In this document: in pieces, positions 1-7,438 of the stretch
Layout: each line of letters opens with the position of its first letter
Numbering within the stretch: the first letter of the stretch is position 1
Translations under genes and position numbers: made by a program
The notes under the pieces: model-generated
Databases searched by the model: none
What the model saw: only the letters and a program-made list of their open reading frames with translations
Told to the model about the DNA's origin: nothing
From: an uncultured Eubacteriales bacterium
GTDB taxonomy: Bacteria > Bacillota > Clostridia > Oscillospirales > Acutalibacteraceae
DNA: 64,000 bases
NCBI GenBank assembly: GCA_905198155.1
Contig: CAJKBQ010000013.1
Span: forward strand, 1-64,000
Direction of reading: 5' to 3'

Positions 1-440
1 AGAGGCTTCCCATCGGCCGCAGAAAATGCTCCGGCTACATGAGTCTCCCGGTACATGGCTTCCTCGCGAGGGAGCTGCCGGAGGCTGAGGGAGTTGCCCA
101 TAGGCCGCAGCATTTACCCACGTTGCGCATTCCTCACGGCCGAATTCGCGACGCGTAGCCGAGCGGAGAGGGGCTTCCCATCGGCCGCAGAAAATGCTCC
201 GACTACATGAGTCTCCCGGTACACGGCTCCCTCGCGAGGGAAATGCCGGAGGCTGAGGGAGTTGCCCATAGGCCGCAGCATTTACCCACGTTGCGCATTC
301 CTCACGGCCGAATTCGCGAGGCGTAGCCGAGCGGAGAGGGGCTTCCCTTCGGCCGCAGAAAATGCTCCGGCTACATGAGTCCCCCGGTACACGGCTCCCT
401 CGCGAGGGAGCTGCCGGAGGCTGAGGGAGTTGCCCATCCG
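1..440. repeat. Tandem 168-bp intergenic repeat, about 2.6 copies, cut by the window edge
   Basis: Three copies follow one another with a period of 168 bases: the GGCTTCCC motif recurs at 4, 172 and 340. Copies differ only by scattered substitutions, and the third stops near 437 before unrelated sequence. Each copy carries an inverted repeat, which is a perfect 18-bp palindrome GCTCCCTCGCGAGGGAGC in copy 3 at 394-411. The consensus ends in GGAGGCTGAGGGAGTTGCCC. Related pieces recur at 4440-4900. There is no credible coding frame and no RBS. It is most likely a non-autonomous dispersed repeat family that has expanded locally; its function is unknown. Confidence 0.85.
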
Positions 441-590
441 TCGCACCGAATTCAAAATGTTGCAGCAAGGCAAAAGAACTTCTTGCTACCTCATTAACGC
501 CCAGATATTGCAATTTACCCCCAATCCCCCGTAAGGGCGATCATCGATCGCCCGCCTGAACCCACCCCCATGCCTCAACCCAGAAAAATC

Positions 591-644
591 CCAAAAAAAT
601 AACAACCCCGCTCTGCCGTAAGCCTCCGGCAGGGCGGGGTTGTT
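591..644 (-). terminator. Intrinsic terminator of the AbrB-type gene
   Basis: An 18-bp stem (601-618 with 627-644, one G-T pair) has an 8-base loop. Read on the minus strand it is followed by a run of seven T, the complement of 593-599. It lies 20 bases past the stop codon at 664. Confidence 0.9.
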
Positions 645-663
645 TTCAAAATTTGAATCGAAC

Positions 664-909
664 TCAGACCGCTTTGATCAGGTTCTCAACGCATCTCTTG
701 CAGATGTTTTTGCCTTTGTACAGCACAACATCGGTATCCTCGTTGCAGAAAATGCAAGCCGGCTGATATTTTTTCAGCACAATCTTGTCTTCGTCCACGA
801 AGATTTCCAGCGAAGAATCGTTGGTGATGTTCAGCGTCTTGCGCAGCTCAATCGGGAGCACAATGCGGCCAACCGTGTCAATTTTGCGAACGATACCAAT
901 GGATTTCAT
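664..909 (-). CDS. AbrB/SpoVT-type transition regulator with C-terminal zinc site
   Basis: This 81-residue protein has an N-terminal swapped-hairpin AbrB DNA-binding domain (about residues 1-45, with the family signature VGRIVLPIELR). A short C-terminal tail contains two CxxC pairs (CIFC and CKRC) that should bind zinc. Proteins of this family regulate the switch from growth to sporulation or stationary phase in Firmicutes. I place the start at the ATG at 909 because AAAGGAAG lies 7-8 bases upstream; a TTG at 927 in the same frame has no RBS. It is a single gene with its own consensus promoter and a strong terminator. An imperfect palindrome GGTTGG-ATAC-CCTACC between promoter and gene (932-947) could be an autoregulatory site, which is a guess. 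The specific target genes cannot be told from sequence. Confidence 0.9.
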   Translation of the reverse strand: MKSIGIVRKIDTVGRIVLPIELRKTLNITNDSSLEIFVDEDKIVLKKYQPACIFCNEDTDVVLYKGKNICKRCVENLIKAV

Positions 910-953
910 AATACAACTTCCTTTCAATTATGGTAGGGTATCCAACCATCACA

Positions 954-982
954 ATTATACAATATTTCGCGGAATTTGTCAA
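954..982 (-). promoter_or_regulatory. Sigma-A promoter of the AbrB-type gene
   Basis: On the minus strand TTGACA (977-982) and TATAAT (954-959) are separated by 17 bases, a full consensus match. The expected transcript starts near 947. Confidence 0.88.
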
Positions 983-1159
983 ACACGGCGACAGCAAAAC
1001 ATTTTTCGCATTTTTCGGTCGAATTTCATAGAATCATTGGGAATATGCACAATAAAAAGAAAAATACTTTATGCATAACTCACAATCAAGGCATTTTCCG
1101 GAGAAAAAACACATAAAAATATTTTTGCAGTTTCAAAAAATTTTGAAGGAGAATGAACG

Positions 1160-1747
1160 ATGCTGAATGGGATTTGGGCGGGAATAATGGCAGCTGCGTT
1201 TGGATATGGGATTTTTTCCGGCAAATCGGCCGATGTAACGGCGGCAATGCTTTCCGGTGCGGGGAATGCCGTCACTTTGACGGCAACGCTGCTGGGCATG
1301 ATGAGCCTGTGGAGCGGCCTGATGCAAATCGCCGACCGCGCCGGCATCACGCGCGGCCTGGCACGCGCCTTCCGACCGGTGCTGCGCCGATTGTTTCCGC
1401 GCCTGGCTCCGGACGGCGCGGCCGCCCAGGCCATCTGCATGAACGTCGCCGCCAACCTGATGGGCATGGGCAACGCCGCCACCCCGCTCGGCCTGACGGC
1501 CATGCGCGAAATGCAGCGCGAACTGCACACCGGCGATACCGCGTCGGACGAGATGGTGACGTTCGTCGTGATGAATACCGCGTGCCTGCAGCTGATCCCG
1601 TCCACCATTGCCGCCCTGCGCCGCAGCGCCGGCAGTACCGCCCCGTTCGACGTCATGCCGGCCATCTGGGTCACATCGGTCTGCGCCTGGCTGGCCGGGC
1701 TGAGCGTCGTGTTCCTGCTGCGCCGCCGGAGGGCGCACACATGCTGA
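1160..1747 (+). CDS. spmA: Spore maturation protein A
   Basis: This 195-residue integral membrane protein of the nucleoside-recognition/Gate family has SpmA-type features: hydrophobic segments near residues 5-20, 38-55, 125-150 and 165-190, and the conserved stretch NLMGMGNAATPLGL near residues 100-113. SpmA and SpmB are needed for spore core dehydration during maturation (known for the family; molecular transport role unproven). The ATG at 1160 follows AAGGAGAATG. The frame overlaps spmB by seven bases, so the two are translationally coupled. No sigma-A promoter is visible in 983-1145. A sporulation sigma factor is expected, but I could not assign its boxes. Confidence 0.95.
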   Translation: MLNGIWAGIMAAAFGYGIFSGKSADVTAAMLSGAGNAVTLTATLLGMMSLWSGLMQIADRAGITRGLARAFRPVLRRLFPRLAPDGAAAQAICMNVAANLMGMGNAATPLGLTAMREMQRELHTGDTASDEMVTFVVMNTACLQLIPSTIAALRRSAGSTAPFDVMPAIWVTSVCAWLAGLSVVFLLRRRRAHTC

Positions 1748-2265
1748 CGCGGCTCAGCGCCTGGACGGTGCCGTGCGTCGTCCTGCTGATCTTGGGCGTC
1801 GCAGCCGTGCGCCGCGTCCCGGTCTTTGCGGCCTTCACCGACGGCGCACGGGACGGTGCCCGTGCCGCACTGCGGATTTTCCCGTCGCTGGTGGGCCTGA
1901 TTACAGCCGTAACCATGCTGCGCGCATCCGGCCTGCTGGACCTGCTGGCCGAAGCGCTCGCCCCGGTCACCTCGCGTCTGGGGCTGCCGTCGGAGCTGGT
2001 GCCGCTGGTGCTGCTGCGCCCAGTCTCCGGCAGCGGCTCCATCGCCATGCTGCAATCGCTGTTCGCGCAGTGCGGCCCCGACTCGCGCGCCGGCCGCATC
2101 GCCGCCGTCATGGCCGGTGCCACCGAAACCACGTTCTACACCATGACCGTGTACTACGGCGCCGTTTCGGTGCGCCGCACGCGCCAGACGCTGCCCGCCG
2201 CGGTGGTCGCGGACGTGATGTGCGTGCTGATGGCGATGCTGACGGTGCGCTGGTTCTTCCCGTGA
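1741..2265 (+). CDS. spmB: Spore maturation protein B
   Basis: This 174-residue membrane protein is the usual partner of SpmA. It has the Gate-domain pattern and the SpmB-typical stretch LRPVSGSGSIAML followed by ATETTFYTMTVYYG. The start is the ATG inside the end of spmA (ATGCTGA, where TGA closes spmA), indicating translational coupling. A longer open frame runs back to 1153 but lies in another frame of spmA and is not coding. spmB is the last gene of the pair; htpG downstream has its own promoter. The spmA-spmB pair is strong evidence that the organism makes endospores. Confidence 0.95.
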   Translation: MLTRLSAWTVPCVVLLILGVAAVRRVPVFAAFTDGARDGARAALRIFPSLVGLITAVTMLRASGLLDLLAEALAPVTSRLGLPSELVPLVLLRPVSGSGSIAMLQSLFAQCGPDSRAGRIAAVMAGATETTFYTMTVYYGAVSVRRTRQTLPAAVVADVMCVLMAMLTVRWFFP

Positions 2266-2304
2266 AATTTCAAAGTTTGTTCACAATCTTTTTGGCCCAT
2301 CCCC

Positions 2305-2333
2305 TTGATTTTCCGCGCAAAACAGTGTATGAT
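2305..2333 (+). promoter_or_regulatory. Sigma-A promoter of htpG
   Basis: TTGATT (2305-2310) and TATGAT (2328-2333) with a 17-base spacer. The start point would fall at about 2340, at the left edge of the CIRCE operator. Confidence 0.85.
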
Positions 2334-2340
2334 ATAAATA

Positions 2341-2367
2341 TTAGCACTCGTAACGTATGAGTGCTAA
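2341..2367 (+). promoter_or_regulatory. CIRCE operator (HrcA binding site)
   Basis: TTAGCACTC, nine bases, then GAGTGCTAA: a perfect match to the CIRCE consensus. It sits at the expected transcription start, where HrcA repressor blocks transcription until heat shock. It controls htpG here, not the usual groES or hrcA-dnaK operon. Confidence 0.97.
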
Positions 2368-2417
2368 GAACTTCAATGCAACTGAATGATGTGAAAATAA
2401 ACGGAGGTCCTGATACT

Positions 2418-4298
2418 ATGGAACAAAAAGAATTCAAAGCGGAGTCGAAACGTCTGCTGGACTTGATGATCAATTCCATCTACACGCACAAAGAAATCTT
2501 CCTGCGGGAGCTGATTTCCAACGCCAGCGACGCCATCGACAAACTCTACTACCGCGCCCTGACCGAAAACATCACCGGCCTGAGCCGCGACGATTTTGAG
2601 ATTCGGCTGGACGTGGATCGCGACGCACGCACCATCACCCTGACCGATAACGGCTGCGGGATGACGCGGGAGGAGCTGGAACAGAACCTGGGCACCATCG
2701 CCAAAAGCGGTTCGCTCGACTTCAAAGACGCCAACGCGCAGAAAGACGGCATCGACATCATCGGCCAGTTCGGCGTCGGGTTCTACTCGGCGTTCATGGT
2801 CGCGTCCAAAGTGACGGTGTACAGCCGCGCGTACAGCGCCGACCAGGCGTGGGTGTGGGAATCCACCGGTGCCGACGGCTACACGATCGATACCTGCGAC
2901 AAGCCGGATCACGGGACGAAAATTGTCCTGACGATCAAAGAAGATACCGACGACGAGCAGTACAGCGAATATCTGTCGAAAGACCGGCTCCAGGCCATCG
3001 TCAAAAAATATTCGGATTACATCCGCTACCCCATCCGGATGGAAGTGGAAACCCAGCGCCCGAAGGCCGACAACGACAAAGAAACCGAAACCGTCACGGA
3101 GCTGAAAACGCTGAACAGCATGGTGCCGCTGTGGCGCAAAAACCGCAGCGAAATCAAGCCGGAGGAGTACAATCAGTTCTACAAAGAAAAATTCTACGAT
3201 TTCGAAGACCCGCTGCGCGTGATTCACAGCGCGACGGAAGGCACCGCGACGTACAACGCGCTGCTGTTCATCCCGGCGCGCCCGGCATATGGGTACTACA
3301 CCACCGAATTCCAGAAAGGCTTGCAGCTGTACGCCAACGGCGTGCTGATTATGGACAAATGTGCCGACCTGCTGCCGGACTATTTCAGCTTCGTCCGCGG
3401 CTTGGTCGATTCACAGGATCTGCAGCTGAACATCTCGCGTGAAATGCTCCAGCACGACCGCCAGCTGAAGCTGATTGCGTCCCGCCTGGAAAAGAAAATC
3501 CACGACGAATTGCAGTCCATGCTGAAAAATGACCGCGAAACGTACGAAAAATTCTGGAAAAACTTTGGTTTGCAGCTGAAATACGGCGTGTATTCCGACT
3601 TCGGCGCGCACAAAGAACTGCTCCAGGATCTGCTGCTGTTCCGCGTCACGGGCAGCGAGCATCCGGTCACGCTTGCCGAGTACGTCACCGCGATGAAGGA
3701 AGACCAGAAGTATATCTACTACGCGTGCGGCACCACAGCGTCGCAGATCGAAAAACTGCCGCAGGCTGAGCTGCTGCGCGACCATGGGTACGAAATCCTC
3801 TGCCTGACCGACGATGTGGACGAATTCGTGATGCGCGTGCTGATCGAGTACCAAGGCAAGCAGCTGCGCTCAATCTCGTCGGATGATCTGGGCCTGCCGG
3901 ACGAGGACGCCAAAAAAGAAGAAATCAAAAAGCAGAGCGAAGACCACAAAGCGCTGTTCACCGCGATGACGAAGGCGCTCGGCGGCAAGGTGAAATCGGT
4001 GCGGCTGTCCGCCCGGTTAAAGAGTCACCCGGCCTGCGTCACGGCTGACGGCCCCATCTCGCTTGAAATGGAAAAAGTCCTCAATTCCATGCCCAACGGC
4101 CAAAAGGTTTCGGCCGACCGCGTGCTGGAACTGAATCCGGATCACCCGGTGTTCGCGAAGCTGTGCGCCCTGCAGGACAGCGACGCCGACCGGCTGGCGG
4201 TTTATGCGCGCGTGCTGTACGGCCAGGCGCTGCTGCTGGAAGGCCTGCCGCTGGACGACCCGTCCGCGTTCTCGGCCGATTTGTGCCAGCTGCTGTAA
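2418..4298 (+). CDS. htpG: HSP90-family chaperone HtpG
   Basis: This 626-residue cytosolic ATP-dependent chaperone has the normal family length. The GHKL ATPase domain fills residues 1-230: ELISNASDAIDKL, the DNGCGM nucleotide motif, and GQFGVGFYSAFMV. The middle domain holds the ISREMLQ stretch near residue 340, and the C-terminal dimerisation domain ends the protein. The start is the ATG at 2418, ten bases after GGAGG. A GTG at 2361 in frame lies inside the CIRCE operator and can be excluded. A sigma-A promoter followed by a perfect CIRCE shows HrcA-type heat-shock control. In Bacillus subtilis htpG is outside the HrcA regulon, so this wiring differs from that model. A terminator follows at 4363. 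Confidence 0.98.
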   Translation: MEQKEFKAESKRLLDLMINSIYTHKEIFLRELISNASDAIDKLYYRALTENITGLSRDDFEIRLDVDRDARTITLTDNGCGMTREELEQNLGTIAKSGSLDFKDANAQKDGIDIIGQFGVGFYSAFMVASKVTVYSRAYSADQAWVWESTGADGYTIDTCDKPDHGTKIVLTIKEDTDDEQYSEYLSKDRLQAIVKKYSDYIRYPIRMEVETQRPKADNDKETETVTELKTLNSMVPLWRKNRSEIKPEEYNQFYKEKFYDFEDPLRVIHSATEGTATYNALLFIPARPAYGYYTTEFQKGLQLYANGVLIMDKCADLLPDYFSFVRGLVDSQDLQLNISREMLQHDRQLKLIASRLEKKIHDELQSMLKNDRETYEKFWKNFGLQLKYGVYSDFGAHKELLQDLLLFRVTGSEHPVTLAEYVTAMKEDQKYIYYACGTTASQIEKLPQAELLRDHGYEILCLTDDVDEFVMRVLIEYQGKQLRSISSDDLGLPDEDAKKEEIKKQSEDHKALFTAMTKALGGKVKSVRLSARLKSHPACVTADGPISLEMEKVLNSMPNGQKVSADRVLELNPDHPVFAKLCALQDSDADRLAVYARVLYGQALLLEGLPLDDPSAFSADLCQLL

Positions 4299-4362
4299 AA
4301 ATTCGCGCAGCTTGAATCGTGATCGCCGCGGCGATCGGGTTTCGTGTTTGTTGTTTACTGAA

Positions 4363-4416
4363 AAAACCGTGTTTCGGTACCGGGCATTGCCGGTGTCGGA
4401 ACACGGTTTTGCTTTT
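4363..4416 (+). terminator. Terminator after htpG
   Basis: AAAACCGTG...CACGGTTTT forms a roughly 20-bp stem with a few mismatches between 4363-4383 and 4390-4410, followed by GCTTTTG. A short perfect palindrome, GATCGCCG-CGGCGATC, precedes it at 4321-4336. Confidence 0.65.
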
Positions 4417-4439
4417 GCAGCGGTTTTCGGCTGCCGTGC

Positions 4440-4905
4440 CGACCGCTGCGACGAGGGGCTTCCCCGCAGCCTCCCGCAGCCGCGCTTTGCGCGCTGCCCA
4501 ATCCCCAGGCGCAAACCCATACAACACGGAATTCCCATCGGCCGCAGGCCATTTGCGTAACTGGCCGCTATGCACTCAAAGCGCCCCCTCCCGGGGAGCT
4601 GGCGCGCGAAGCGTCGCCTGAGAGGGCTTCGCGGGAGCAGAGCGGCCCCGCCGCGGTCTACGGGACGCGAAACACAGCGCACAGAAACACGGTTTTCTCG
4701 CAGCCGAAAAAACTTTCCCAATTCCATGGATCTTCTCCATACCCGGCTCCCTCGCGAGGGAGCTGCCGAAGGCTGAAGGAGTTGCCTTCCGCCACACAAA
4801 CTTCCCCACTATTCGCCCAAAACAGCTTCGCTGTTTTGACGCCCCCTCTGGGGGCGTCGGAGCGAGCGCAGCGAGCGGAGGGGGGCTTCCCATCCGCCGC
4901 CCCAC
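4440..4905. repeat. Cluster of dispersed palindromic repeats in the htpG-trmB gap
   Basis: The 635-bp gap between htpG and trmB has no credible gene. It holds relatives of the 1-440 repeat. The same 18-bp palindrome recurs at 4746-4763, followed by CTGCCGAAGGCTGAAGGAGTTGCC. A CCCCCTCTGGGGGCG hairpin lies near 4841-4856, followed by AGCGAGCGCAGCGAGCGGAGGGGGGCTTCCC-type sequence. A third element with GGAGCTGGCGCGCGAAGCG lies near 4597-4620. Open frames across it on both strands have no RBS and reflect repeat composition. Confidence 0.75.
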
Positions 4906-4933
4906 AACCGCAACATCACAACAATCCCCAATC

Positions 4934-5593
4934 TCACCCAACCTTCCGCGCAATACAAAACTTAATCGGAATTCCCTGCGCCGAAAACATCTGTTCATGC
5001 TCCGTTTCGTAATTTTCCGGCGTCGGCTCGGCGTGCAGGTCGCGGGTGAGGTGAACAATTTCGAACCCGCATTCCCGAAAGTAGCCCAGCGAATTTTCAA
5101 ATAAATCATCATCGTCCGTTTTGAAGTGAATTTCGCCGTTTTCCGCCAAAATCGTGCGATAATTCGCCAATTGGCGCGGATGCGTCAGCCGCTTTTTGTG
5201 GCACGACCCGGTCGGCCATGGGTTGCAGAAATTGATGTAAATGCGCGCAGCCTGATCGGCTTCGCTCATCGCCTGCGGCAGCCGCGTGATGTCAAACGGT
5301 GCCAGCACAACATTGTCTACCGGCCGCTGTACGGCGGCAAATTCCGCCTCAATCCGCCGGCGCGCCACGCCGATCACGTCGCTTTTGATGTCCACGCCCA
5401 TGTAGTTGATCTCCGGGTGGGCGGCGGCGGCCTGCGCGATGAACGCGCCTTTGCCGATGCCCAGTTCCAAATACATCGGCTGCGGGCGGGTGAACAGTGT
5501 GTGCCAGTGGCCGCGCTGCGCATAGGCATTTTCGTAAAAATAAGGGCAAACTGCCAGTTCCGGCCGTGCCCACGGTTTTCTGCGAATTCGCAT
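4934..5593 (-). CDS. trmB: tRNA (guanine-N7-)-methyltransferase TrmB
   Basis: This SAM-dependent enzyme methylates G46 in the variable loop of tRNAs. The protein is 219 residues, typical for the family. SAM-binding motif LELGIGKGAF lies near residues 42-51, MGVDIKSD follows, and the family-specific INFCNPWPTGSCHKKRL (near 120-136) and FKTDDDDLF (near 157-165) are intact. The start is the ATG at 5593 with GAGGAA seven bases upstream; an in-frame ATG at 5620 lacks an RBS. It is transcribed alone, with repeats downstream and a divergent small gene upstream. Confidence 0.95.
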   Translation of the reverse strand: MRIRRKPWARPELAVCPYFYENAYAQRGHWHTLFTRPQPMYLELGIGKGAFIAQAAAAHPEINYMGVDIKSDVIGVARRRIEAEFAAVQRPVDNVVLAPFDITRLPQAMSEADQAARIYINFCNPWPTGSCHKKRLTHPRQLANYRTILAENGEIHFKTDDDDLFENSLGYFRECGFEIVHLTRDLHAEPTPENYETEHEQMFSAQGIPIKFCIARKVG

Positions 5594-5714
5594 GGGAAAT
5601 TCCTCTTTTCCGGGATTCATATTTTGTAATTAGACCGAATAGTAGTATAGCAGATTTCGGCGCGCCTGTCCAGTGAAATTTTTCGCGCAAAAACCGACAA
5701 AATTCGAAAAAAGC

Positions 5715-5743
5715 TTGTCTTTTCGGTGCAAATACGGTACAAT
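5715..5743 (+). promoter_or_regulatory. Sigma-A promoter of the 5813 small gene
   Basis: TTGTCT (5715-5720) and TACAAT (5738-5743), 17-base spacer. Confidence 0.8.
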
Positions 5744-5812
5744 ATAAAAAGACGCAGAAAAACACGAAAAAAACAGAAAATGCCCGGAAAAAACGCGTTT
5801 GGAGGCGATTGC

Positions 5813-6010
5813 GTGAAAAAATCGTACGGAAATATCGGCCGGTTCAAACCGTCGTCGTTTTACGACCGGAATGAAGGCAAAAAACCGGTGCTGCTGGTGG
5901 TGCTCCCGGTGCTGATGGTGCTGGTGATCCTGGCGGCGCTGTACCTCGCGTACCGGGACAGTGCCCCGGCGTCGTCCGCCGCCGCGTCCGCCGCGCGTTT
6001 TTTCCGCTGA
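5813..6010 (+). CDS. Small single-pass membrane protein, unknown function
   Basis: I do not recognise this 65-residue protein. A basic and polar N-terminus (VKKSYGNIGRFKPSSF) is followed by one hydrophobic helix (about residues 24-46) and an Ala/Ser-rich tail ending in RFFR. The start is the GTG at 5813, seven bases after GGAGG. Earlier in-frame ATGs lie upstream of or too close to the promoter at 5715-5743. The 3' end overlaps a hairpin (GCGCGTTTTTT with AAAAAACGCGC, 5993-6027). It sits alone between divergent trmB and the infC operon. Confidence 0.75.
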   Translation: MKKSYGNIGRFKPSSFYDRNEGKKPVLLVVLPVLMVLVILAALYLAYRDSAPASSAAASAARFFR

Positions 6011-6034
6011 ATGCAAAAAAAACGCGCAAAACTC

Positions 6035-6063
6035 TTGACAACCCGCGCAAAACGTGCTATAAT
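6035..6063 (+). promoter_or_regulatory. Sigma-A promoter of the infC-rpmI-rplT operon
   Basis: TTGACA (6035-6040) and TATAAT (6058-6063) with 17 bases between them: a perfect consensus promoter, as expected for a ribosomal operon. Confidence 0.92.
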
Positions 6064-6069
6064 ATTGCC

Positions 6070-6212
6070 CGAAAACAAAGCAGAACACGTCTGTTCTCAC
6101 CTTGCGGCGGCTCCGCCCGTCCGGGTCCATACTTTTGGATTGGTCAGCAGACGGAATTTTTATGATTTTCTGTCTGCTTTTTTTCGTACTATGAATTTGG
6201 GGGTGCTTAACC
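6070..6212 (+). ncRNA. infC leader RNA with transcription attenuator
   Basis: The approximately 140-base leader between promoter and infC contains a GC-rich region (6105-6130) and an intrinsic terminator. AGCAGAC (6146-6152) pairs with GTCTGCT (6172-6178) and is followed by eight T through 6185, well before the infC start. Bacillus infC operons are attenuated through an L20-binding leader, and this architecture fits the same logic. I cannot tell from primary sequence whether it belongs to the same Rfam family. Confidence 0.72.
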
Positions 6213-6731
6213 ATTAGCAGCAAGGAACTGCAAATCAATGAGGAGATCCGCGACCGGGAGGTTCGTGTAATCGGTGCCGACGGCGCGCAGCTGGGCATTA
6301 TGCCGATCGCACAGGCGCTGGACGCCGCCGCGCAAAGCGAGCTGGATCTGGTCAAAATCGCACCGCAGGCGACCCCGCCGGTGTGCAAGATCATGAACTA
6401 CGGCAAATACCGCTTTGAGCAGGCCAAAAAAGAGAAAGAAGCCCGGAAAAATCAGCACGTGGTCGATATCAAAGAGGTTCGCCTGTCTTTGAATATCGAC
6501 ACCAACGATTTCAACACGAAACGCAATCATGCGCTCCGCTTTATTTCCGGCGGCGACAAGGTCAAAGTTTCCATCCGTTTCCGCGGCCGCGAGATGGGTC
6601 ATCCGGAGCTGGGGATCGGGATTATGGAGCGGTTTGCCGCGGCGTGCGCGGAAAGCGCCGTTGTGGAAAAACCGGCAAAACTCGAAGGCAGATCTATGCT
6701 GATGTTTTTGGCGCCCAAGCCCAACAAGTAA
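6213..6731 (+). CDS. infC: Translation initiation factor IF-3, AUU start
   Basis: This 172-residue factor binds the 30S subunit and checks the start codon. The protein begins ISSKELQINEEIRDREVRVI, which matches the conserved IF-3 N-terminus. The only start that gives the full N-terminal domain is ATT at 6213, with TTGGGGGTG seven bases upstream. The first in-frame ATG (6300) would remove 29 conserved residues. AUU initiation is the known autoregulatory device of infC in other bacteria, since IF-3 rejects non-standard starts. The C-terminal domain (about residues 85-172, KVSIRFRGREMGH) is intact. rpmI follows 27 bases later. Confidence 0.96.
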   Translation: MSSKELQINEEIRDREVRVIGADGAQLGIMPIAQALDAAAQSELDLVKIAPQATPPVCKIMNYGKYRFEQAKKEKEARKNQHVVDIKEVRLSLNIDTNDFNTKRNHALRFISGGDKVKVSIRFRGREMGHPELGIGIMERFAAACAESAVVEKPAKLEGRSMLMFLAPKPNK

Positions 6732-6758
6732 TTTCATGTCGAAGGAGGAGCATTTATT

Positions 6759-6956
6759 ATGCCCAAAATCAAGACGCATTCCGGTGCAAAAAAACGTTTC
6801 AAACTGACGAAAACCGGTAAGGTTCTCCGCGCGCACGCGAACAAGAGCCACATCCTGACCAAGAAAAACACCAAGCGCAAGAGAGTGCTGCGCCAGACTA
6901 CGGTGGCCGATGCGACGAACGTCGCCAAGGTGCGCAAGATGATCCCGTACAAATAA
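6759..6956 (+). CDS. rpmI: 50S ribosomal protein L35
   Basis: This 65-residue, strongly basic ribosomal protein starts MPKIKTHSGAKKRFKLT, the L35 signature. A strong RBS (AAGGAGGAG) precedes the ATG. It lies second in the classic infC-rpmI-rplT operon. Confidence 0.98.
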   Translation: MPKIKTHSGAKKRFKLTKTGKVLRAHANKSHILTKKNTKRKRVLRQTTVADATNVAKVRKMIPYK

Positions 6957-6996
6957 TGGTCGGATCGGTGAAATCGAATAATCGGAGGTAACGAAA

Positions 6997-7356
6997 ATGG
7001 CTCGTATTAAAGGCGCGCTGATGACGCGTAAAAGAAGAAAGAAAGTCCTGAAACTTGCGAAAGGCTACTGGGGCTCCAAAAGCAAACACTTCAAGATGGC
7101 CAAACAGGCCGTGATGAAGTCCGGCAACTATGCGTTCGCTGGCCGCAAGGCACGCAAACGCGACTTCCGCCGTATGTGGATCACCCGCATTTCCGCCGGC
7201 TGCCGCGCCAACGGAATCAGCTACTCGGTGTTCATGAACGGCTTGAAAAAGGCAGGGATCGAGCTTAACCGCAAGATGCTGTCTGAGCTGGCGATCAGCG
7301 ATGCGGCCGGCTTCTCTGCGCTGGTGGCGCAGGCGAAAGACGCCCTCGCAAAATAA
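6997..7356 (+). CDS. rplT: 50S ribosomal protein L20
   Basis: This 119-residue rRNA-binding protein has the L20 signature KLAKGYWGSKSKHFKMAKQAVMKS's core around residues 19-40 and a conserved C-terminal globular half. L20 nucleates 50S assembly. In Bacillus it also binds the leader of its own operon to cause termination, which may explain the attenuator at 6146-6185. It has RBS CGGAGGTAACG and is followed by a strong terminator. Confidence 0.98.
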   Translation: MARIKGALMTRKRRKKVLKLAKGYWGSKSKHFKMAKQAVMKSGNYAFAGRKARKRDFRRMWITRISAGCRANGISYSVFMNGLKKAGIELNRKMLSELAISDAAGFSALVAQAKDALAK

Positions 7357-7370
7357 GTTTTCAATGACAG

Positions 7371-7408
7371 ACGCTCGGACATTATGGATCGTGTCCGAGC
7401 GTGTTTTT
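7371..7408 (+). terminator. Terminator of the infC-rpmI-rplT operon
   Basis: A perfect 11-bp stem, ACGCTCGGACA (7371-7381) with TGTCCGAGCGT (7392-7402), is followed by GTTTTTG. The next gene starts only 31 bases on, so its expression may depend partly on readthrough. Confidence 0.88.
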
Positions 7409-7438
7409 GTATTTGAAGTGCAGAAGGAGGCTGACGGG

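Noticed and set aside
1..440. Possible CRISPR array at the left edge
   Set aside because: The repeat period is 168 bases with no distinct short repeats and unique spacers, and whole units are copied. No cas genes are present.
282..473. A 63-codon minus-strand frame in the repeat
   Set aside because: It lies wholly in repeat sequence, has no RBS and is explained by repeat composition.
1069..2055. Long minus-strand frame opposite spmA-spmB, and similar long frames opposite other genes
   Set aside because: These arise from G+C-rich third positions of the real gene. Their products are Arg/Ala/His-rich without domains, and no RBS precedes them.
2361..2417. Upstream GTG start for htpG
   Set aside because: It lies inside the CIRCE operator and adds residues not found in HtpG. 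The ATG at 2418 has GGAGG at proper distance.
6300..6302. ATG as the start of infC
   Set aside because: It would delete 29 conserved residues, and the AUU at 6213 has a good RBS and gives full length.
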